In this document: in pieces, positions 11,629-21,412 of the stretch
How the letters are laid out: the number at the start of each line of letters is the position of its first letter
Position numbering within the stretch: the stretch's first letter is position 1
The notes under the pieces: model-generated
The model's input: only the letters and a program-made list of their open reading frames with translations
Told to the model about the DNA's origin: nothing
The model's database searches: none
Assembly (NCBI GenBank): GCA_949358305.1
Contig: OX442314.1
Span: forward strand, 2,731,087-2,795,086
Direction of reading: 5' to 3'
DNA from: Strigamia acuminata
Taxonomy: Eukaryota; Arthropoda; Chilopoda; Geophilomorpha; Linotaeniidae
DNA length: 64,000 nucleotides
Position numbers and translations under genes: made by a program

Positions 11629-11636
11629 GTATATAT
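11629..11636 (+). promoter_or_regulatory. TATA box of POLB
   Basis: TATATATA, about 60 bp before the chosen POLB start and just inside the terminal repeat. A small inverted pair ACCAGT/ACTGGT at 11608-11624 sits immediately upstream. Confidence 0.6.
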
Positions 11637-11696
11637 ACTTGCAATTCCCTACTCTCTTCTCTTCACTTCTTGCAAGTGCTAGGTACTGTTTGTATC

Positions 11697-14600
11697 ATGG
11701 AATTTAACCACATTCACTCTGAATTTGCTGAGTTGCTTATGGAAATTGAAGAATCTCTCTTTCCACAAGTAAATACGCCTAATCCTCTATCGGATGTTGA
11801 TGAAGAAAATGGATCCAATGATTCTCCATGTTGGATTTATAATCATTCTCCCATTCTTCCAATCTCATCGCCTACCATTATCAACCAGTCTCAACTCATC
11901 CCATCTCCAACCATCATCAACCAGTCTCAACACGTGCAATCTCCAACCTGTATCCTCCAATCTCAACCTGCATCATTTCAATCATGCAATCCATTGACAT
12001 CATGTGAGTCTCCCGTTCCTCTCTTGATTAACCATCAAATTCATAATCAAGTGGGACAACATAATAATTGCGAATTTGAAGAGATGCTTACGGAAATTGA
12101 AGAATCTCTATTTCCTCAAGTTAACACGCCCAATCCTCTACCAGATGATGAAAATGGATACAATGATTCTCCATGGATTTATAATCATTCTCCAATTTAT
12201 CCACTCTCACCACCTACCATCATCAACCAGTATCAACACGTGCCATCTCCATCTTGCACCAATGCGTTTCAACATGCGCCAACTCCAACCTGCGACAATC
12301 AATCTGAACCTGCATCATCTCAATCGTGCAATCCATCGATATCCTATGAGTCTCCAGTTCCTGTGTACCACTACCAACCAAATTTGTGCCAAGCAGGAAC
12401 AAGCCGCATCGTCAATCCCCCATCTCCTATGGCTTTAGTGCAACAAATTGGAGGTGGAGAGAAAGTACATTCATGTGAGTACTGCAATAAAATTTTTTCA
12501 TGTGTTTCAACGTTAAAAAGGCATCTTATTCATTCGCATACTCTTGCTAAAAGCACATTCTCATGCCCAATTTGTACAAATATTTTTTCGCGCAAAGATG
12601 CTTTGCTGCGACATGTTAAAAAAATTCACAATCGCAGCAAAGAGTTATTTCCCTGCAATGTTTGCAAAAAGTCTTTTTCTTCAAATAATAATTTACTTAA
12701 ACACATGCAAGTTCATGTTCATCCTTTACCCGCCGTTCCACATCCACAACCACTACCCTGTGATGATCCTTGTGTTGACGCATTAGAGGGAAACGTCAAC
12801 ACATATAAAATTCCCGGTAATGATTGTGGTGATTTAAATCACTTTTTCATCCAACACCACAGTCAGGTGAAACGTATTTTAAATTTTCAATTGATTAAAA
12901 AGAAAGCGGTAAAATATTACATCGCCGTTAAAATACATTTTACTCGATCATCACAGAGTGGTGATACAGAAACCATCGCGTGTTTTCGAAGCATTTGCTA
13001 TATTGCGCTCGTTGAATCGGATCTCGAGAACCAATTATTGGAGGCGTACGAGAAAATTAAACGTTCTTGTGCCGAATTTCAACGAGATGGTAGTGGTTGG
13101 GTATTTGAAGCGGTGGTAGAGATGCATGTAAATATTGGTAGATATCGCCCATTGGCTGGAAGATCTTACATCACACTCCCCAAATTTTTAGCAGACAAGA
13201 AAGCAATAATAAATGTGCAAAATGATGATTCTTTGTGTTTTCTCTGGAGTGTTTTAGCTGCTCTGCATCCTGCACCTTCCCATCCTGAACGTGTTTCACA
13301 TTATACCAAGTACCAAAACACTTTAGATTTAACTGGACTTTCATTCCCGATGACAATTCAACAAATCCCCAAGTTTGAATCCATGAATGCAATTAGTGTT
13401 CATGTGTTTGGTTTTGAAAAAGAAGTGTTTCCCCTATACATTAGCAAAATGGAACATAAAACCGAAATAAATTTGTTACTTTTTGCTAATGATCAAACCC
13501 AACATTATTGCTGGATTAAAAATTTAAATAAACTGTTACATTCATTAACACATCATGATCCCCAAGCTCACTATTGTAAATATTGTCTGCATAGATGTTC
13601 GTCAGAACGGATACTAAAAGATCACTTGGAGTATTGCTCAACCTACGGGCTTCAAAAAGTCAAATACCCCACCGATGAAACAAAATGGATGCACTTTACT
13701 GATTTCCATAAACAATTTAAAGTCCCATTTGTAATATATGCGGATTTCGAGTCACTGCTCGTTAAAAATGTTGAAAAAGATGAGACAAGCAAAGTGCAAA
13801 AAGTGTCCAAGCACGTACCATCGGGTTATGCTTATGCCGTAATCAATACAGAAGGTAAACTGCACCAACCTCCATCGGTATATCGAGGTGAAAATGCAGT
13901 TGATCATTTTCTTGATCATATTACTAAATTGGAAGTAGAGTTGGAAAAGCTTATGGCTTTAAATCTTCCAATGGATTTATCGAATGAAGAAAAATTGTTT
14001 ATGGAAAGTGCTACATCTTGTCACATTTGTAATAAGGCATTTTTAAAAAATGAAAAGAAAGTAAGGGACCATGATCATGCTACTGGCAAGTTCCGTGGCC
14101 CTGCTCATAATTTTTGTAATCTGATGTATCGCAGAACATCTAAACAAATTCCTGTTGTGTTTCATAACTTAAAAAATTATGATTCACATTTGTTAATGCA
14201 AGGAATTGGAAAGTATAAAGATCGTGAAATAAGCTGTATTCCAACCAACATGCAACGATATATTACTTTTTCACTCGGAAATCTTCGATTTCTCGATAGT
14301 CTGCAATTTATGAATGCATCTTTAGAATCATTGGTTGCTAATTTATTCAAAAGCGATCCAAACCAATTCCGAATAATGAATCAACATTTCAAACCTGATG
14401 AAATCGGATTGTTATTACGGAAAGGTATTTTTCCATATGAGTACATGGACTCTTGGATCAAATTCAACGAAGTCCAACTTCCTCCCATATCCGAATTTTA
14501 CAGTACTCTAAGTGAGCAAAGTGTATCCGAATCTGACTATAATCATGCAAAGAAAGTGTGGGATAAATTCAATATCCAAAATCTCGGTGTTTATCAAGAC

Positions 14601-16154
14601 CTTTATGTTTTGACGGACGTTTTGCTGCTAGCTGACGTCTTTGAAAATTTTCGATCGATTTGTTTAGAGACTTATAAATTGGATTGTTGCAATTATTTCA
14701 CAACACCCGGTCTCTCATGGGGGGCATGTCTGAAACTAACGGATGTCAAATTAGAACTGTTAACGGATCCGCTTATGCATGTTTTTATTGAAAATGGTAT
14801 TCGCGGTGGTATATCAATGATTAGCCATCGATTTGCTAAAGCCAATCACAAAGATATAGATGGTTATAAAGAGGACCTTCCATCCAATCACATCATCTAT
14901 CTCGATGCGAATAACTTGTACGGCTGGGCAATGAACCAATATTTACCAACTCATAATTTCAAATGGATACCACCCACCGATGATTTTGATGTGTTAAGCA
15001 TTAGTGAAACCGGCACAAAGGGATATATTTTAGAAGTAGATTTAGAATATCCCAAAGAACTCCATGATTCCCATAACGATTATCCTCTTGCTCCCGAACG
15101 ACTAACAGTAACTGAAAACATGTTATCACCCTACAGTCTCGAACACCTTAACCTACTAGAACAAAAACATCACCCATCTCCCAAATTAGTTCCTAACCTT
15201 GCTAACAAAACAAAATACATTATCCACTATCAAAACCTCCAATTGTATTTGAAATTGGGAATGAAAGTCACGAAAATTCATAAAATTCTGGAATTTGAAC
15301 AATCTGATTGGCTTGCAAAGTACATTGGCTTAAATACTGAGTTGCGAAAACAAGCAACCAATAGTTTTCAAAAGGACTTCTTCAAATTGATGAATAATAG
15401 TGTTTTTGGGAAGTCGCTCGAATCCGTCAGGAAACGTGTTGATGTGAGGTTGGTGCAAAATCCAGAGCGAGTGACTAAATTATTAAATTCACCAACTTTT
15501 CACGAGTTCAAGATTTTCAATGAAGATCTTGTAGGTGTACATTTAAAGAAAAGAAATATCCTATTAAATAGACCCATATACGTGGGCTTTTGCATTCTAG
15601 AACTTAGCAAAGTCCTTATGTATGATTTTCATTATAATCATATCAAAAAAACATATGGGAACAAAGCCAAGTTGCTTTTTACTGATACGGATAGTTTAAC
15701 GTATAATATCGAAACAGATGATATTTATGCAGACATGAAAAAAGATTTAGAAAAATTCGACACTTCAGATTATCCTTCCACACACTCCCTATACAGCACA
15801 AAGAATAAAAAGGTAATTGGAAAGTTTAAAGACGAAATGTCCGGGAAATGCATACAGGAATTTCTCGGATTTCGATGTAAAATGTATTCGTTTAAAACAA
15901 AAGATCAAGAAAAAAAGACAGCAAAAGGTGTACCTCGAAGTGTGCGAAATCAACTTCGCCACAAAGACTACAAAGAGTGTCTATTCAACAAAATAGAAAA
16001 CGCACGTTCATCAAATCAAATTCGCTCTTTCGATCACGAATTATATACAATTTTGCAAAAGAAAATTGCTTTGTCTGCTGGAGATGATAAAAGGTACATT
16101 TTGAGTGATGGTGTAACGACTCTAGCTCATGGGCATTACAATATTATTTTGTAA
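11697..16154 (+). CDS. POLB: Polinton protein-primed family B DNA polymerase
   Basis: Replicates the element. I chose ATG 11697 because it follows the TATA box by about 60 bp; an in-frame ATG at 11625 overlaps the TATA box. Length 1,485 residues. Order: an N-terminal region with two copies of an acidic IEESLFPQVNTPNPL block; three C2H2 fingers (about 258-342); a CFLWSVLAALHP region typical of Polinton polymerases; exonuclease motif I YADFES (D683/E685); an endonuclease-VII-like Cys/His insert with VRDHDHATGKFRGPAH (about 775-806); exonuclease II HNLKNYDSH (about 825); exonuclease III with YVLTDVLLLAD (about 970); palm motif A YLDANNLYG (about 1069); motif B KLMNNSVFGK (about 1231); motif C TDTDS (about 1329). 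All catalytic residues are present and the frame is unbroken. Confidence 0.97.
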   Translation: MEFNHIHSEFAELLMEIEESLFPQVNTPNPLSDVDEENGSNDSPCWIYNHSPILPISSPTIINQSQLIPSPTIINQSQHVQSPTCILQSQPASFQSCNPLTSCESPVPLLINHQIHNQVGQHNNCEFEEMLTEIEESLFPQVNTPNPLPDDENGYNDSPWIYNHSPIYPLSPPTIINQYQHVPSPSCTNAFQHAPTPTCDNQSEPASSQSCNPSISYESPVPVYHYQPNLCQAGTSRIVNPPSPMALVQQIGGGEKVHSCEYCNKIFSCVSTLKRHLIHSHTLAKSTFSCPICTNIFSRKDALLRHVKKIHNRSKELFPCNVCKKSFSSNNNLLKHMQVHVHPLPAVPHPQPLPCDDPCVDALEGNVNTYKIPGNDCGDLNHFFIQHHSQVKRILNFQLIKKKAVKYYIAVKIHFTRSSQSGDTETIACFRSICYIALVESDLENQLLEAYEKIKRSCAEFQRDGSGWVFEAVVEMHVNIGRYRPLAGRSYITLPKFLADKKAIINVQNDDSLCFLWSVLAALHPAPSHPERVSHYTKYQNTLDLTGLSFPMTIQQIPKFESMNAISVHVFGFEKEVFPLYISKMEHKTEINLLLFANDQTQHYCWIKNLNKLLHSLTHHDPQAHYCKYCLHRCSSERILKDHLEYCSTYGLQKVKYPTDETKWMHFTDFHKQFKVPFVIYADFESLLVKNVEKDETSKVQKVSKHVPSGYAYAVINTEGKLHQPPSVYRGENAVDHFLDHITKLEVELEKLMALNLPMDLSNEEKLFMESATSCHICNKAFLKNEKKVRDHDHATGKFRGPAHNFCNLMYRRTSKQIPVVFHNLKNYDSHLLMQGIGKYKDREISCIPTNMQRYITFSLGNLRFLDSLQFMNASLESLVANLFKSDPNQFRIMNQHFKPDEIGLLLRKGIFPYEYMDSWIKFNEVQLPPISEFYSTLSEQSVSESDYNHAKKVWDKFNIQNLGVYQDLYVLTDVLLLADVFENFRSICLETYKLDCCNYFTTPGLSWGACLKLTDVKLELLTDPLMHVFIENGIRGGISMISHRFAKANHKDIDGYKEDLPSNHIIYLDANNLYGWAMNQYLPTHNFKWIPPTDDFDVLSISETGTKGYILEVDLEYPKELHDSHNDYPLAPERLTVTENMLSPYSLEHLNLLEQKHHPSPKLVPNLANKTKYIIHYQNLQLYLKLGMKVTKIHKILEFEQSDWLAKYIGLNTELRKQATNSFQKDFFKLMNNSVFGKSLESVRKRVDVRLVQNPERVTKLLNSPTFHEFKIFNEDLVGVHLKKRNILLNRPIYVGFCILELSKVLMYDFHYNHIKKTYGNKAKLLFTDTDSLTYNIETDDIYADMKKDLEKFDTSDYPSTHSLYSTKNKKVIGKFKDEMSGKCIQEFLGFRCKMYSFKTKDQEKKTAKGVPRSVRNQLRHKDYKECLFNKIENARSSNQIRSFDHELYTILQKKIALSAGDDKRYILSDGVTTLAHGHYNIIL

Positions 16155-16337
16155 AAAGTGTTATTTATTTATTTATTTATTTTGTAAACAAAACTGTTAC
16201 ATATTTTTATTATTATTATATCATTATCTTATCATGTAATTTATTTTGTAAATGAAATTATTATTATTATTATTATTATTATTTTTATAAAATAAAACCA
16301 TTATTATATATATTATCGTGTCATTCTTTCACAAACC
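16155..16337. repeat. AT-rich spacer with ATT and TTTA microsatellites
   Basis: Contains (TTTA)n at about 16162-16182 and (ATT)n at about 16255-16285, an AATAAAA possible poly(A) signal for POLB near 16290, and TATATATA near 16305 that could be the TATA box of the next gene. Confidence 0.7.
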
Positions 16338-16724
16338 ATGGACAGAGCAGGATTACAGAAAAACCTGATGCTCTTATTTGAAAATCATAAATTATGGATT
16401 ACGACTGGAAGTTTCTCTGTTGTTGGATGTTGTATCGTTATTCTACAAATCATGATTCTGATGTACTCTCCTCCAACCTTAATCCAACCAACTGTGGATG
16501 TAGTGAAAATGTTGCCTGTATCCAATGGATGCAATTCCACTTTTGATCTAGGAAATGGAAAACAACTAAATATTTGCAAACGTGGAGATGATGTAATATT
16601 TGATATCAGACAGTTTAGCAGAGCTGGTCCATCCATCAAAGGAATTAATTTAAATTGGTATCAATGGATTAGATTAACTCGAGCAATCTCTTTTCTCCAT
16701 TCGAATGTAACTATTGTTAAATAA
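16338..16724 (+). CDS. Small membrane-anchored PC4-like protein
   Basis: 128 residues. Residues about 20-45 are hydrophobic (VVGCCIVILQIMILMY), a signal anchor, followed by a soluble part that ends in a PC4/p15-like fold signature: VIFDIRQF, then IKGINLNWYQWIRL. In PC4 proteins this region binds single-stranded DNA. Combining it with a membrane segment is odd. The gene lies just after POLB and converges on the integrase, whose poly(A) signal (AATAAAG on the minus strand) is about 30 bp downstream. The fold assignment is by motif only. Confidence 0.6.
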   Translation: MDRAGLQKNLMLLFENHKLWITTGSFSVVGCCIVILQIMILMYSPPTLIQPTVDVVKMLPVSNGCNSTFDLGNGKQLNICKRGDDVIFDIRQFSRAGPSIKGINLNWYQWIRLTRAISFLHSNVTIVK

Positions 16725-16776
16725 ACAAGTGCATATGCAATGATCGAAATATATCTTTATTATTTGTGTATACAAA

Positions 16777-17871
16777 TTATAATGGTGGGTTGTCTCGTAA
16801 GTCATCAGCGGGAATCCAGGAATTAAATTCATCTCCATAACCCATCCACTTTACAAAATATAATTTATTCGCACCTTTGCCTTTAGACTTTAATACTGTT
16901 TCTACAGCATACTCCGCATCCTTGGGTTTATTAATTTTCTGCAACTCAAATTCATAAAATGTACCGAGTAAAGGTTCATCATTGTAATCTTTAAGCATAT
17001 AGACAACTTCTGGTGGTCGGATTAATCGATTGGCAATATAATAAATTTGATGCGAATAGCTTCCCCTGTATCCCTTTCGGAAAACCACTTTTGATTTTGA
17101 TATTCTAACACCATCACCAATATTAAACTTAAATTTTTTATGTCTTTTATTTATTGTATCACCATATAAGTGGTAAAACACTGCCGGTTCTTTCTCTTTC
17201 GTAACATCAACAGGTTTCATTCCTAATGTTCGATGAACGCTATGATTATATGAATCAATAAATGTTTGCAGTTGGTCAATATATCGATGTCTGCCGGTAT
17301 ATGTGAAATAAGTCCACATTTTCTGCTTTATGGTCCGATTTAATCTTTCACAAAGTGAACATTTAATATCATCATTTTCACTTGTAAAATGTTTGATGTT
17401 ATTTTTTAGTAAGAATTCCTGAAAAGCTTTATTTAAGTATTCTTTTCCCTTATCGGTCTGTAGAAAAAGGGGTTTAGTCTTGGCACGTTTTAGAATTGTT
17501 TCAAAAGCTTTTATAATATGTTGCGCAGACTTTGTTGGTAAAGCTTCAATATACGCATATCGTGAAAATACATCAATGACAGTCATTAAATATCTATTTC
17601 CATCATTTTCCTTTGCTATGTTTCCAACTTCAACCAAATCCGATTGCCATTGGTAATTAATAGATGGTACAATAGTCTTAGAGCGTTGAAACTTGTATCG
17701 AACTGGTTTATGTAAGGTATATGAGTCTAGTCCTTGTAACCAATCTTGAATCTCCTTTCTGGTAACTTGTACCCCCCGATTACGTGCAGCATGGAACAAT
17801 TTATCTCGACTACTAAATCCGGCAGGATTTCTTGGATTAAAGTAGATATCTTTCAATTGTTGCTCTGCCAT
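16777..17871 (-). CDS. INT: Polinton DDE integrase with C-terminal chromodomain
   Basis: 364 residues. The retroviral-type rve core has catalytic D78 (QWQSDLVEV), D140 (LQTDKGKEY) and E175 (CERLNRTIKQ), a DD34-35E spacing, and is complete. A chromodomain follows at about 313-360 (YFVKWMGYGDEFNSWIPADDL), which in related integrases directs insertion to methylated-histone chromatin. The enzyme would cut the target and join the element ends, giving the 6-bp duplication seen. It is the last gene of a minus-strand run ATPase, 111-aa, 296-aa, INT. Confidence 0.96.
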   Translation of the reverse strand: MAEQQLKDIYFNPRNPAGFSSRDKLFHAARNRGVQVTRKEIQDWLQGLDSYTLHKPVRYKFQRSKTIVPSINYQWQSDLVEVGNIAKENDGNRYLMTVIDVFSRYAYIEALPTKSAQHIIKAFETILKRAKTKPLFLQTDKGKEYLNKAFQEFLLKNNIKHFTSENDDIKCSLCERLNRTIKQKMWTYFTYTGRHRYIDQLQTFIDSYNHSVHRTLGMKPVDVTKEKEPAVFYHLYGDTINKRHKKFKFNIGDGVRISKSKVVFRKGYRGSYSHQIYYIANRLIRPPEVVYMLKDYNDEPLLGTFYEFELQKINKPKDAEYAVETVLKSKGKGANKLYFVKWMGYGDEFNSWIPADDLRDNPPL

Positions 17872-17911
17872 ATGTTTTTCTAACTTTGTTCTATGCTCCT
17901 AGTTATACTGT

Positions 17912-18802
17912 TTATTTCTTTATTTTTTTTCTTTTTTGTGAACCGGAACTTGGTGTTTTATATTTGAATAAACTCTCGTCTTGATCTCGTTGAAATCTTA
18001 AAGATTTGTTTGGTGTTCCGTAATGTGCCCAAGTGTTCTCTAAGTCTGACAGCTCTTGATCTTGATCTGATAGTGTTTGATTATTGATGATGGAGTCATT
18101 TCCACTCAATGACTCTCTATGAATGTCCCTAGTAATTGTGGGAGTTGAAGTGCTCATCGGTCTAATTAATTCCTTTCTTAAATTCTTGTTTATAATGTAT
18201 TCTTTTGGTACATTTGAATCAATCAAAATTTTAATATACTCTGACTGACCAATCGGAATTACATTTTGCTTCGGGCGGTTTCTTATGGTATAGTTTATAA
18301 GATCAGCTTTGGTTGTATTTGGAATTTTTACTCCATCTATAATCATTTCCGATAGATTGCTCCATTTCAACCTTGGATTCAAATTCATAACTTCCATTAA
18401 CGCAATAGCTTGTTTCTTTTGATCTTTTGACATTTTATTCAACATTATTTTATCCAATGGTTGAAGAACAAATGGCGATTGAGATGTGGATAAGTGCGAA
18501 ACAATTGGTGGTGGTGATTGAGGTGGAGATGCGGATTGAGTTGGAGGTGATATAGTAACAGTTTTTGGTGCATTTAATTGTTTAATTAGCTTTTGTTTAA
18601 AGTTTCCAAATTGCGATTGAAGTGTCGATATAAGTTTAGCTTTCATTTCATCATTCAAGTTTGCATCATTGAAAATTTCCTCTATTGACGATTCAATCTT
18701 TTGCAATTTTTGATATTGCGGATCAATATCATCATAGTTCTTTTTCGAATATTGTAAAGATGACATCATTTCCTGCGGTACTAAAACCATTTTCCTAGCC
18801 AT
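17912..18802 (-). CDS. Polinton protein of unknown function, basic C-terminus
   Basis: 296 residues. A charged helical N-terminal part (about 1-75) leads to a proline/serine-rich linker (PPTQSASPPQSPPPI), then a globular middle (about 110-210), an acidic stretch (LSDQDQELSDLE) and a basic tail (SQKRKKIKK) like a nuclear localisation signal or DNA-binding tail. Its position between the integrase and ATPase genes and its 8-nt overlap with the preceding gene suggest co-expression with the packaging genes. It may be one of the uncharacterised conserved Polinton proteins; I cannot assign a role. Confidence 0.75.
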   Translation of the reverse strand: MARKMVLVPQEMMSSLQYSKKNYDDIDPQYQKLQKIESSIEEIFNDANLNDEMKAKLISTLQSQFGNFKQKLIKQLNAPKTVTISPPTQSASPPQSPPPIVSHLSTSQSPFVLQPLDKIMLNKMSKDQKKQAIALMEVMNLNPRLKWSNLSEMIIDGVKIPNTTKADLINYTIRNRPKQNVIPIGQSEYIKILIDSNVPKEYIINKNLRKELIRPMSTSTPTITRDIHRESLSGNDSIINNQTLSDQDQELSDLENTWAHYGTPNKSLRFQRDQDESLFKYKTPSSGSQKRKKIKK

Positions 18803-19130
18803 TTTGTTTACTAATTAGTTTACCTACTAATGCTCCAATAATTGGGGCGAGTAGTTGCGGTAAAAATCCACCAGTTTGAATGACCAAGTTCCGTCTTTGT
18901 TTGAATGAAGATGTAGGAGTGGCCAATTTTCTTAACAACCTTCTCTTTCGATAAAGTGATTGTTTCTGATTTGCTCCTAACTTAATTGTACCTTTTATAA
19001 TGTTTAAACAAATTTCACAGATGGTTTTACAGAAATCATCGTTAGAATGTTTGAGAAAATCCTTGATTTGTCTCTTATTTAAATCGGGAATGGCCCGGAG
19101 CACATTGGCGTGACGTCTTACTCGTTTCAT
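18795..19130 (-). CDS. Small basic Polinton protein with hydrophobic C-terminus
   Basis: 111 residues. A helical N-terminal domain with paired cysteines (CKTICEICLNIIKG) is followed by a very basic stretch (YRKRRLLRKLA) and a glycine-hydrophobic end GGFLPQLLAPIIGALVGKLI. This pattern recurs in small proteins of many invertebrate Polintons. The end looks like an amphipathic, membrane-active peptide, so a virion core or membrane-lytic role is plausible but inferred. It starts 9 bp after the ATPase stop and overlaps the next gene by 8 nt. Confidence 0.75.
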   Translation of the reverse strand: MKRVRRHANVLRAIPDLNKRQIKDFLKHSNDDFCKTICEICLNIIKGTIKLGANQKQSLYRKRRLLRKLATPTSSFKQRRNLVIQTGGFLPQLLAPIIGALVGKLISKQNG

Positions 19131-19139
19131 TGGTGGAAT

Positions 19140-19739
19140 CTATATGTAAACTATAGTATATTCATCCGGAAATATATTAGTCTTCACTCTTTGATCTTGG
19201 GGTGTATCCGGTTTCAAATCAATTAATAAATACCCAAAACTTTGCGCTGTTGCATCGTTAAATGCTGACATGAAAAATTTACCTCGCTGTGGGAACATTT
19301 GACTCCCTACTTTTGCGATTTGATTCATATCCCTTGGATTTCGAAAAAGGATTAAATAGTGACTATTTAAAGATAAAGTTCGTTGATATTTGCTTTGATG
19401 AAATATGTTTTGGCATAAATAAAATACACTAGTGCTCGTATGGTGCGAATATTTAGTCCACAATAACCCAATCTCTTGATTTAAATTTTCCATTTGATCG
19501 TCAATGATGAAAAGCTTTCTCGTTGATGAATCCAAAGTCTTTAAATTGGGTAATCCTTCGTGGAACTGCACATTGGGAAATTCGATATACCACTGTTGCC
19601 ATATTGAATAGTACCAGCAAATATCTTGTGGGGGTGGATCAATCATTTTACTCGCATTTCGGATAATTTTCTTACATATCTCCGTTTTGCCCGTACCCGA
19701 ACTTCCAGAAATAATAGCAGTAAATGGATGATGAAACAT
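19140..19739 (-). CDS. ATP: A32-like genome-packaging ATPase
   Basis: 199 residues. Walker A GSSGTGKT lies at about 12-19 and Walker B LFIIDD at 76-81, as in the FtsK/HerA-type packaging ATPases of Polintons and large DNA viruses. The length is typical of the short Polinton form. It would drive DNA into the capsid. It is the first gene of the minus-strand run and is transcribed divergently from the penton gene across a 53-bp gap. Confidence 0.95.
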   Translation of the reverse strand: MFHHPFTAIISGSSGTGKTEICKKIIRNASKMIDPPPQDICWYYSIWQQWYIEFPNVQFHEGLPNLKTLDSSTRKLFIIDDQMENLNQEIGLLWTKYSHHTSTSVFYLCQNIFHQSKYQRTLSLNSHYLILFRNPRDMNQIAKVGSQMFPQRGKFFMSAFNDATAQSFGYLLIDLKPDTPQDQRVKTNIFPDEYTIVYI

Positions 19740-19792
19740 TGTTCATATAAGAGGTGATGTCACCTCAATGATGCAATCAGAAGTGAGCAGGC
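19740..19792. promoter_or_regulatory. Divergent promoter between ATPase and penton genes
   Basis: Holds CATATAAG (TATA-like, 19744-19751), the inverted repeat GAGGTGA-TG-TCACCTC (19751-19766) and CAGAAGTGAGC directly before the penton ATG. The last resembles the CAGGAAGTGAGC motif upstream of the accessory genes. Confidence 0.55.
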
Positions 19793-20923
19793 ATGGATCC
19801 GGAACAGAGTTTCTATGTGAGTCTTCCATCAAATAGCAGCTTAGATTATTACCCGAATAATACATTGACGGAATTTCATACGCAATTACCATCATATATT
19901 AATTTAGATGAAAATTGGGAAGTGGGTCTGGTTGAATTCCTTTATCCAAGAAGCTGGAGTACTGCTCTATTGCCCCGAGGTGCCGATTTTCGAATACTGA
20001 AGAATGAAGTCAATGCAATCAAATTTCCACCATTCAAATTTGTGGATGCATCCCTACCGCAGGATAAGCTAATATCCGAGTTTCTTAACTTTTTAAATAA
20101 TAATTTAACATCTCCAACCAAGAAAGATGAGAAAGTTAAAGATCTTGACAAAGCATTGCAAAAATTAGGAATTAAATTTCACTGGAATTCCACTCGTTTA
20201 AGATTTGAAATAATAATTATGCCTAAGTTTCAAGTCATGATCCCGCAGAGGCTGGCATATGTGTTAGGTTTTGTGAAAGATGAAGATGATGATTTTTACG
20301 CTGATGAATCCAAGACGGCTCGTGATTCTCCACGTCTCACACCAAATCTTATCAATGATAAAAATTGGAATTTATCAATTGAAAAGGAGACTGATGGTAA
20401 ACAGAAACAAAGCTTGAAACCTGGAAATTATTCGGGACCTGATCAATTAGTAGATGCTTTAAATCTTAAAGCACTCGTAGTTATTGATAAAGCACCATTT
20501 AGTTTTAATATATCATCAAAGAAAATTGAGATTAACTTGCCAATTAACACCAAGTTGGTTCTTGATAAAGCCTTGGCATCAACTCTCGGTTTTAATGATT
20601 TGCGTGTAATTACAAAAACAACAGAAGCTTTTCATAAAATGGATGAACAAGTTGGACTATATCATATGTACTTGTATTGCAATCTAATACAACCAAACAT
20701 TGTTGGGGATACTTTAGCGCCACTGTTAAGAATAATACAGATTCAAGGAAAAGAGCGAGGACAATACATCTCCCAAACTTTTGAAAATCCACATTATAAA
20801 CCGCTGGCAAAATTGCAATTTGAATCCATACAAGTGCTTATAAGGGGTGACACCGGAGAAAAAGTACCATTCGAGTTTGGACGTGTCGTTGCAACGTTAC
20901 ACTTCAGGAAGAGATTGGATTGA
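19793..20923 (+). CDS. Polinton penton / minor capsid protein
   Basis: 376 residues. The start YVSLPSNSSLDYYPNNTLTE followed by WEVGLVEFLYPRSW is the recognisable N-terminus of the Polinton minor capsid (penton-like, single jelly roll) family. A second related motif, NFNISSKKIEIN-type beta-rich sequence, follows in the C-terminal half. It would occupy capsid vertices. It is first in a plus-strand run with the basic capsid protein, major capsid protein and protease; gaps are 2-8 bp, so they are probably made from one transcript or overlapping transcripts. Confidence 0.85.
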   Translation: MDPEQSFYVSLPSNSSLDYYPNNTLTEFHTQLPSYINLDENWEVGLVEFLYPRSWSTALLPRGADFRILKNEVNAIKFPPFKFVDASLPQDKLISEFLNFLNNNLTSPTKKDEKVKDLDKALQKLGIKFHWNSTRLRFEIIIMPKFQVMIPQRLAYVLGFVKDEDDDFYADESKTARDSPRLTPNLINDKNWNLSIEKETDGKQKQSLKPGNYSGPDQLVDALNLKALVVIDKAPFSFNISSKKIEINLPINTKLVLDKALASTLGFNDLRVITKTTEAFHKMDEQVGLYHMYLYCNLIQPNIVGDTLAPLLRIIQIQGKERGQYISQTFENPHYKPLAKLQFESIQVLIRGDTGEKVPFEFGRVVATLHFRKRLD

Positions 20924-20927
20924 CAAG

Positions 20928-21410
20928 ATGAGATTTCACTATGAACTAAACCCTCAAATCTGCATGGATAGATATTGCTCAAATCATGCGCAAATAGGTG
21001 GAGCAGATCTTCCTATATTTGTAGGATCTCGCTATCAACAAGGACATGGTTTGGGTTCACTTATAAGTGACGCATTTCGAATTGTAAAGCCTTTTGTGAG
21101 AAGTGGAGCGTTGGATGCAGCAACGTATGGTTTGAAGAGAGGATTAGACGTAATTTCCGATATGCGTGTAAACAAGAGAAAATTTGGAAATGCATTTAAA
21201 GATCAGGTTGTTCGAACCAAATCGGATTTTTTAAAAAAGATTGGTGTACAGAAAGGAGGCAAACAAAAGCGGATGGATGGTAAACAAAAGAAAAGACGTG
21301 TAACCAAACAAAAGAATCAGTCTAAGAGACGAACTCGACCAAAGAAGAACGTGCGTAGGAAGTCCTGCAAAAGGAAAACTTCACTTCTTGGACCTGACAT
21401 ATTTGATTAG
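20928..21410 (+). CDS. Basic capsid-associated protein
   Basis: 160 residues from ATG 20928, four bases after the penton stop. Residues about 35-75 (YQQGHGLGSLISDAFRIVKP, then a glycine-containing amphipathic helix) match a pattern common to small Polinton/adintovirus proteins. The C-terminal half is an extreme lysine/arginine tail (KKRRVTKQKNQSKRRTRPKK), as expected of a DNA-condensing core protein. By position and layout it may serve like an adenovirus core or pVI-type protein; that is inference. The frame is also open upstream inside the penton gene, but the ATG right after the stop is the natural start. Confidence 0.75.
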   Translation: MRFHYELNPQICMDRYCSNHAQIGGADLPIFVGSRYQQGHGLGSLISDAFRIVKPFVRSGALDAATYGLKRGLDVISDMRVNKRKFGNAFKDQVVRTKSDFLKKIGVQKGGKQKRMDGKQKKRRVTKQKNQSKRRTRPKKNVRRKSCKRKTSLLGPDIFD

Positions 21411-21412
21411 CC

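Noticed and set aside
11387-11707. Frame in the left terminal repeat running into POLB leader
   Set aside because: Same sequence as the frame at 26274-26501 in the other repeat, no motif, no ATG context.
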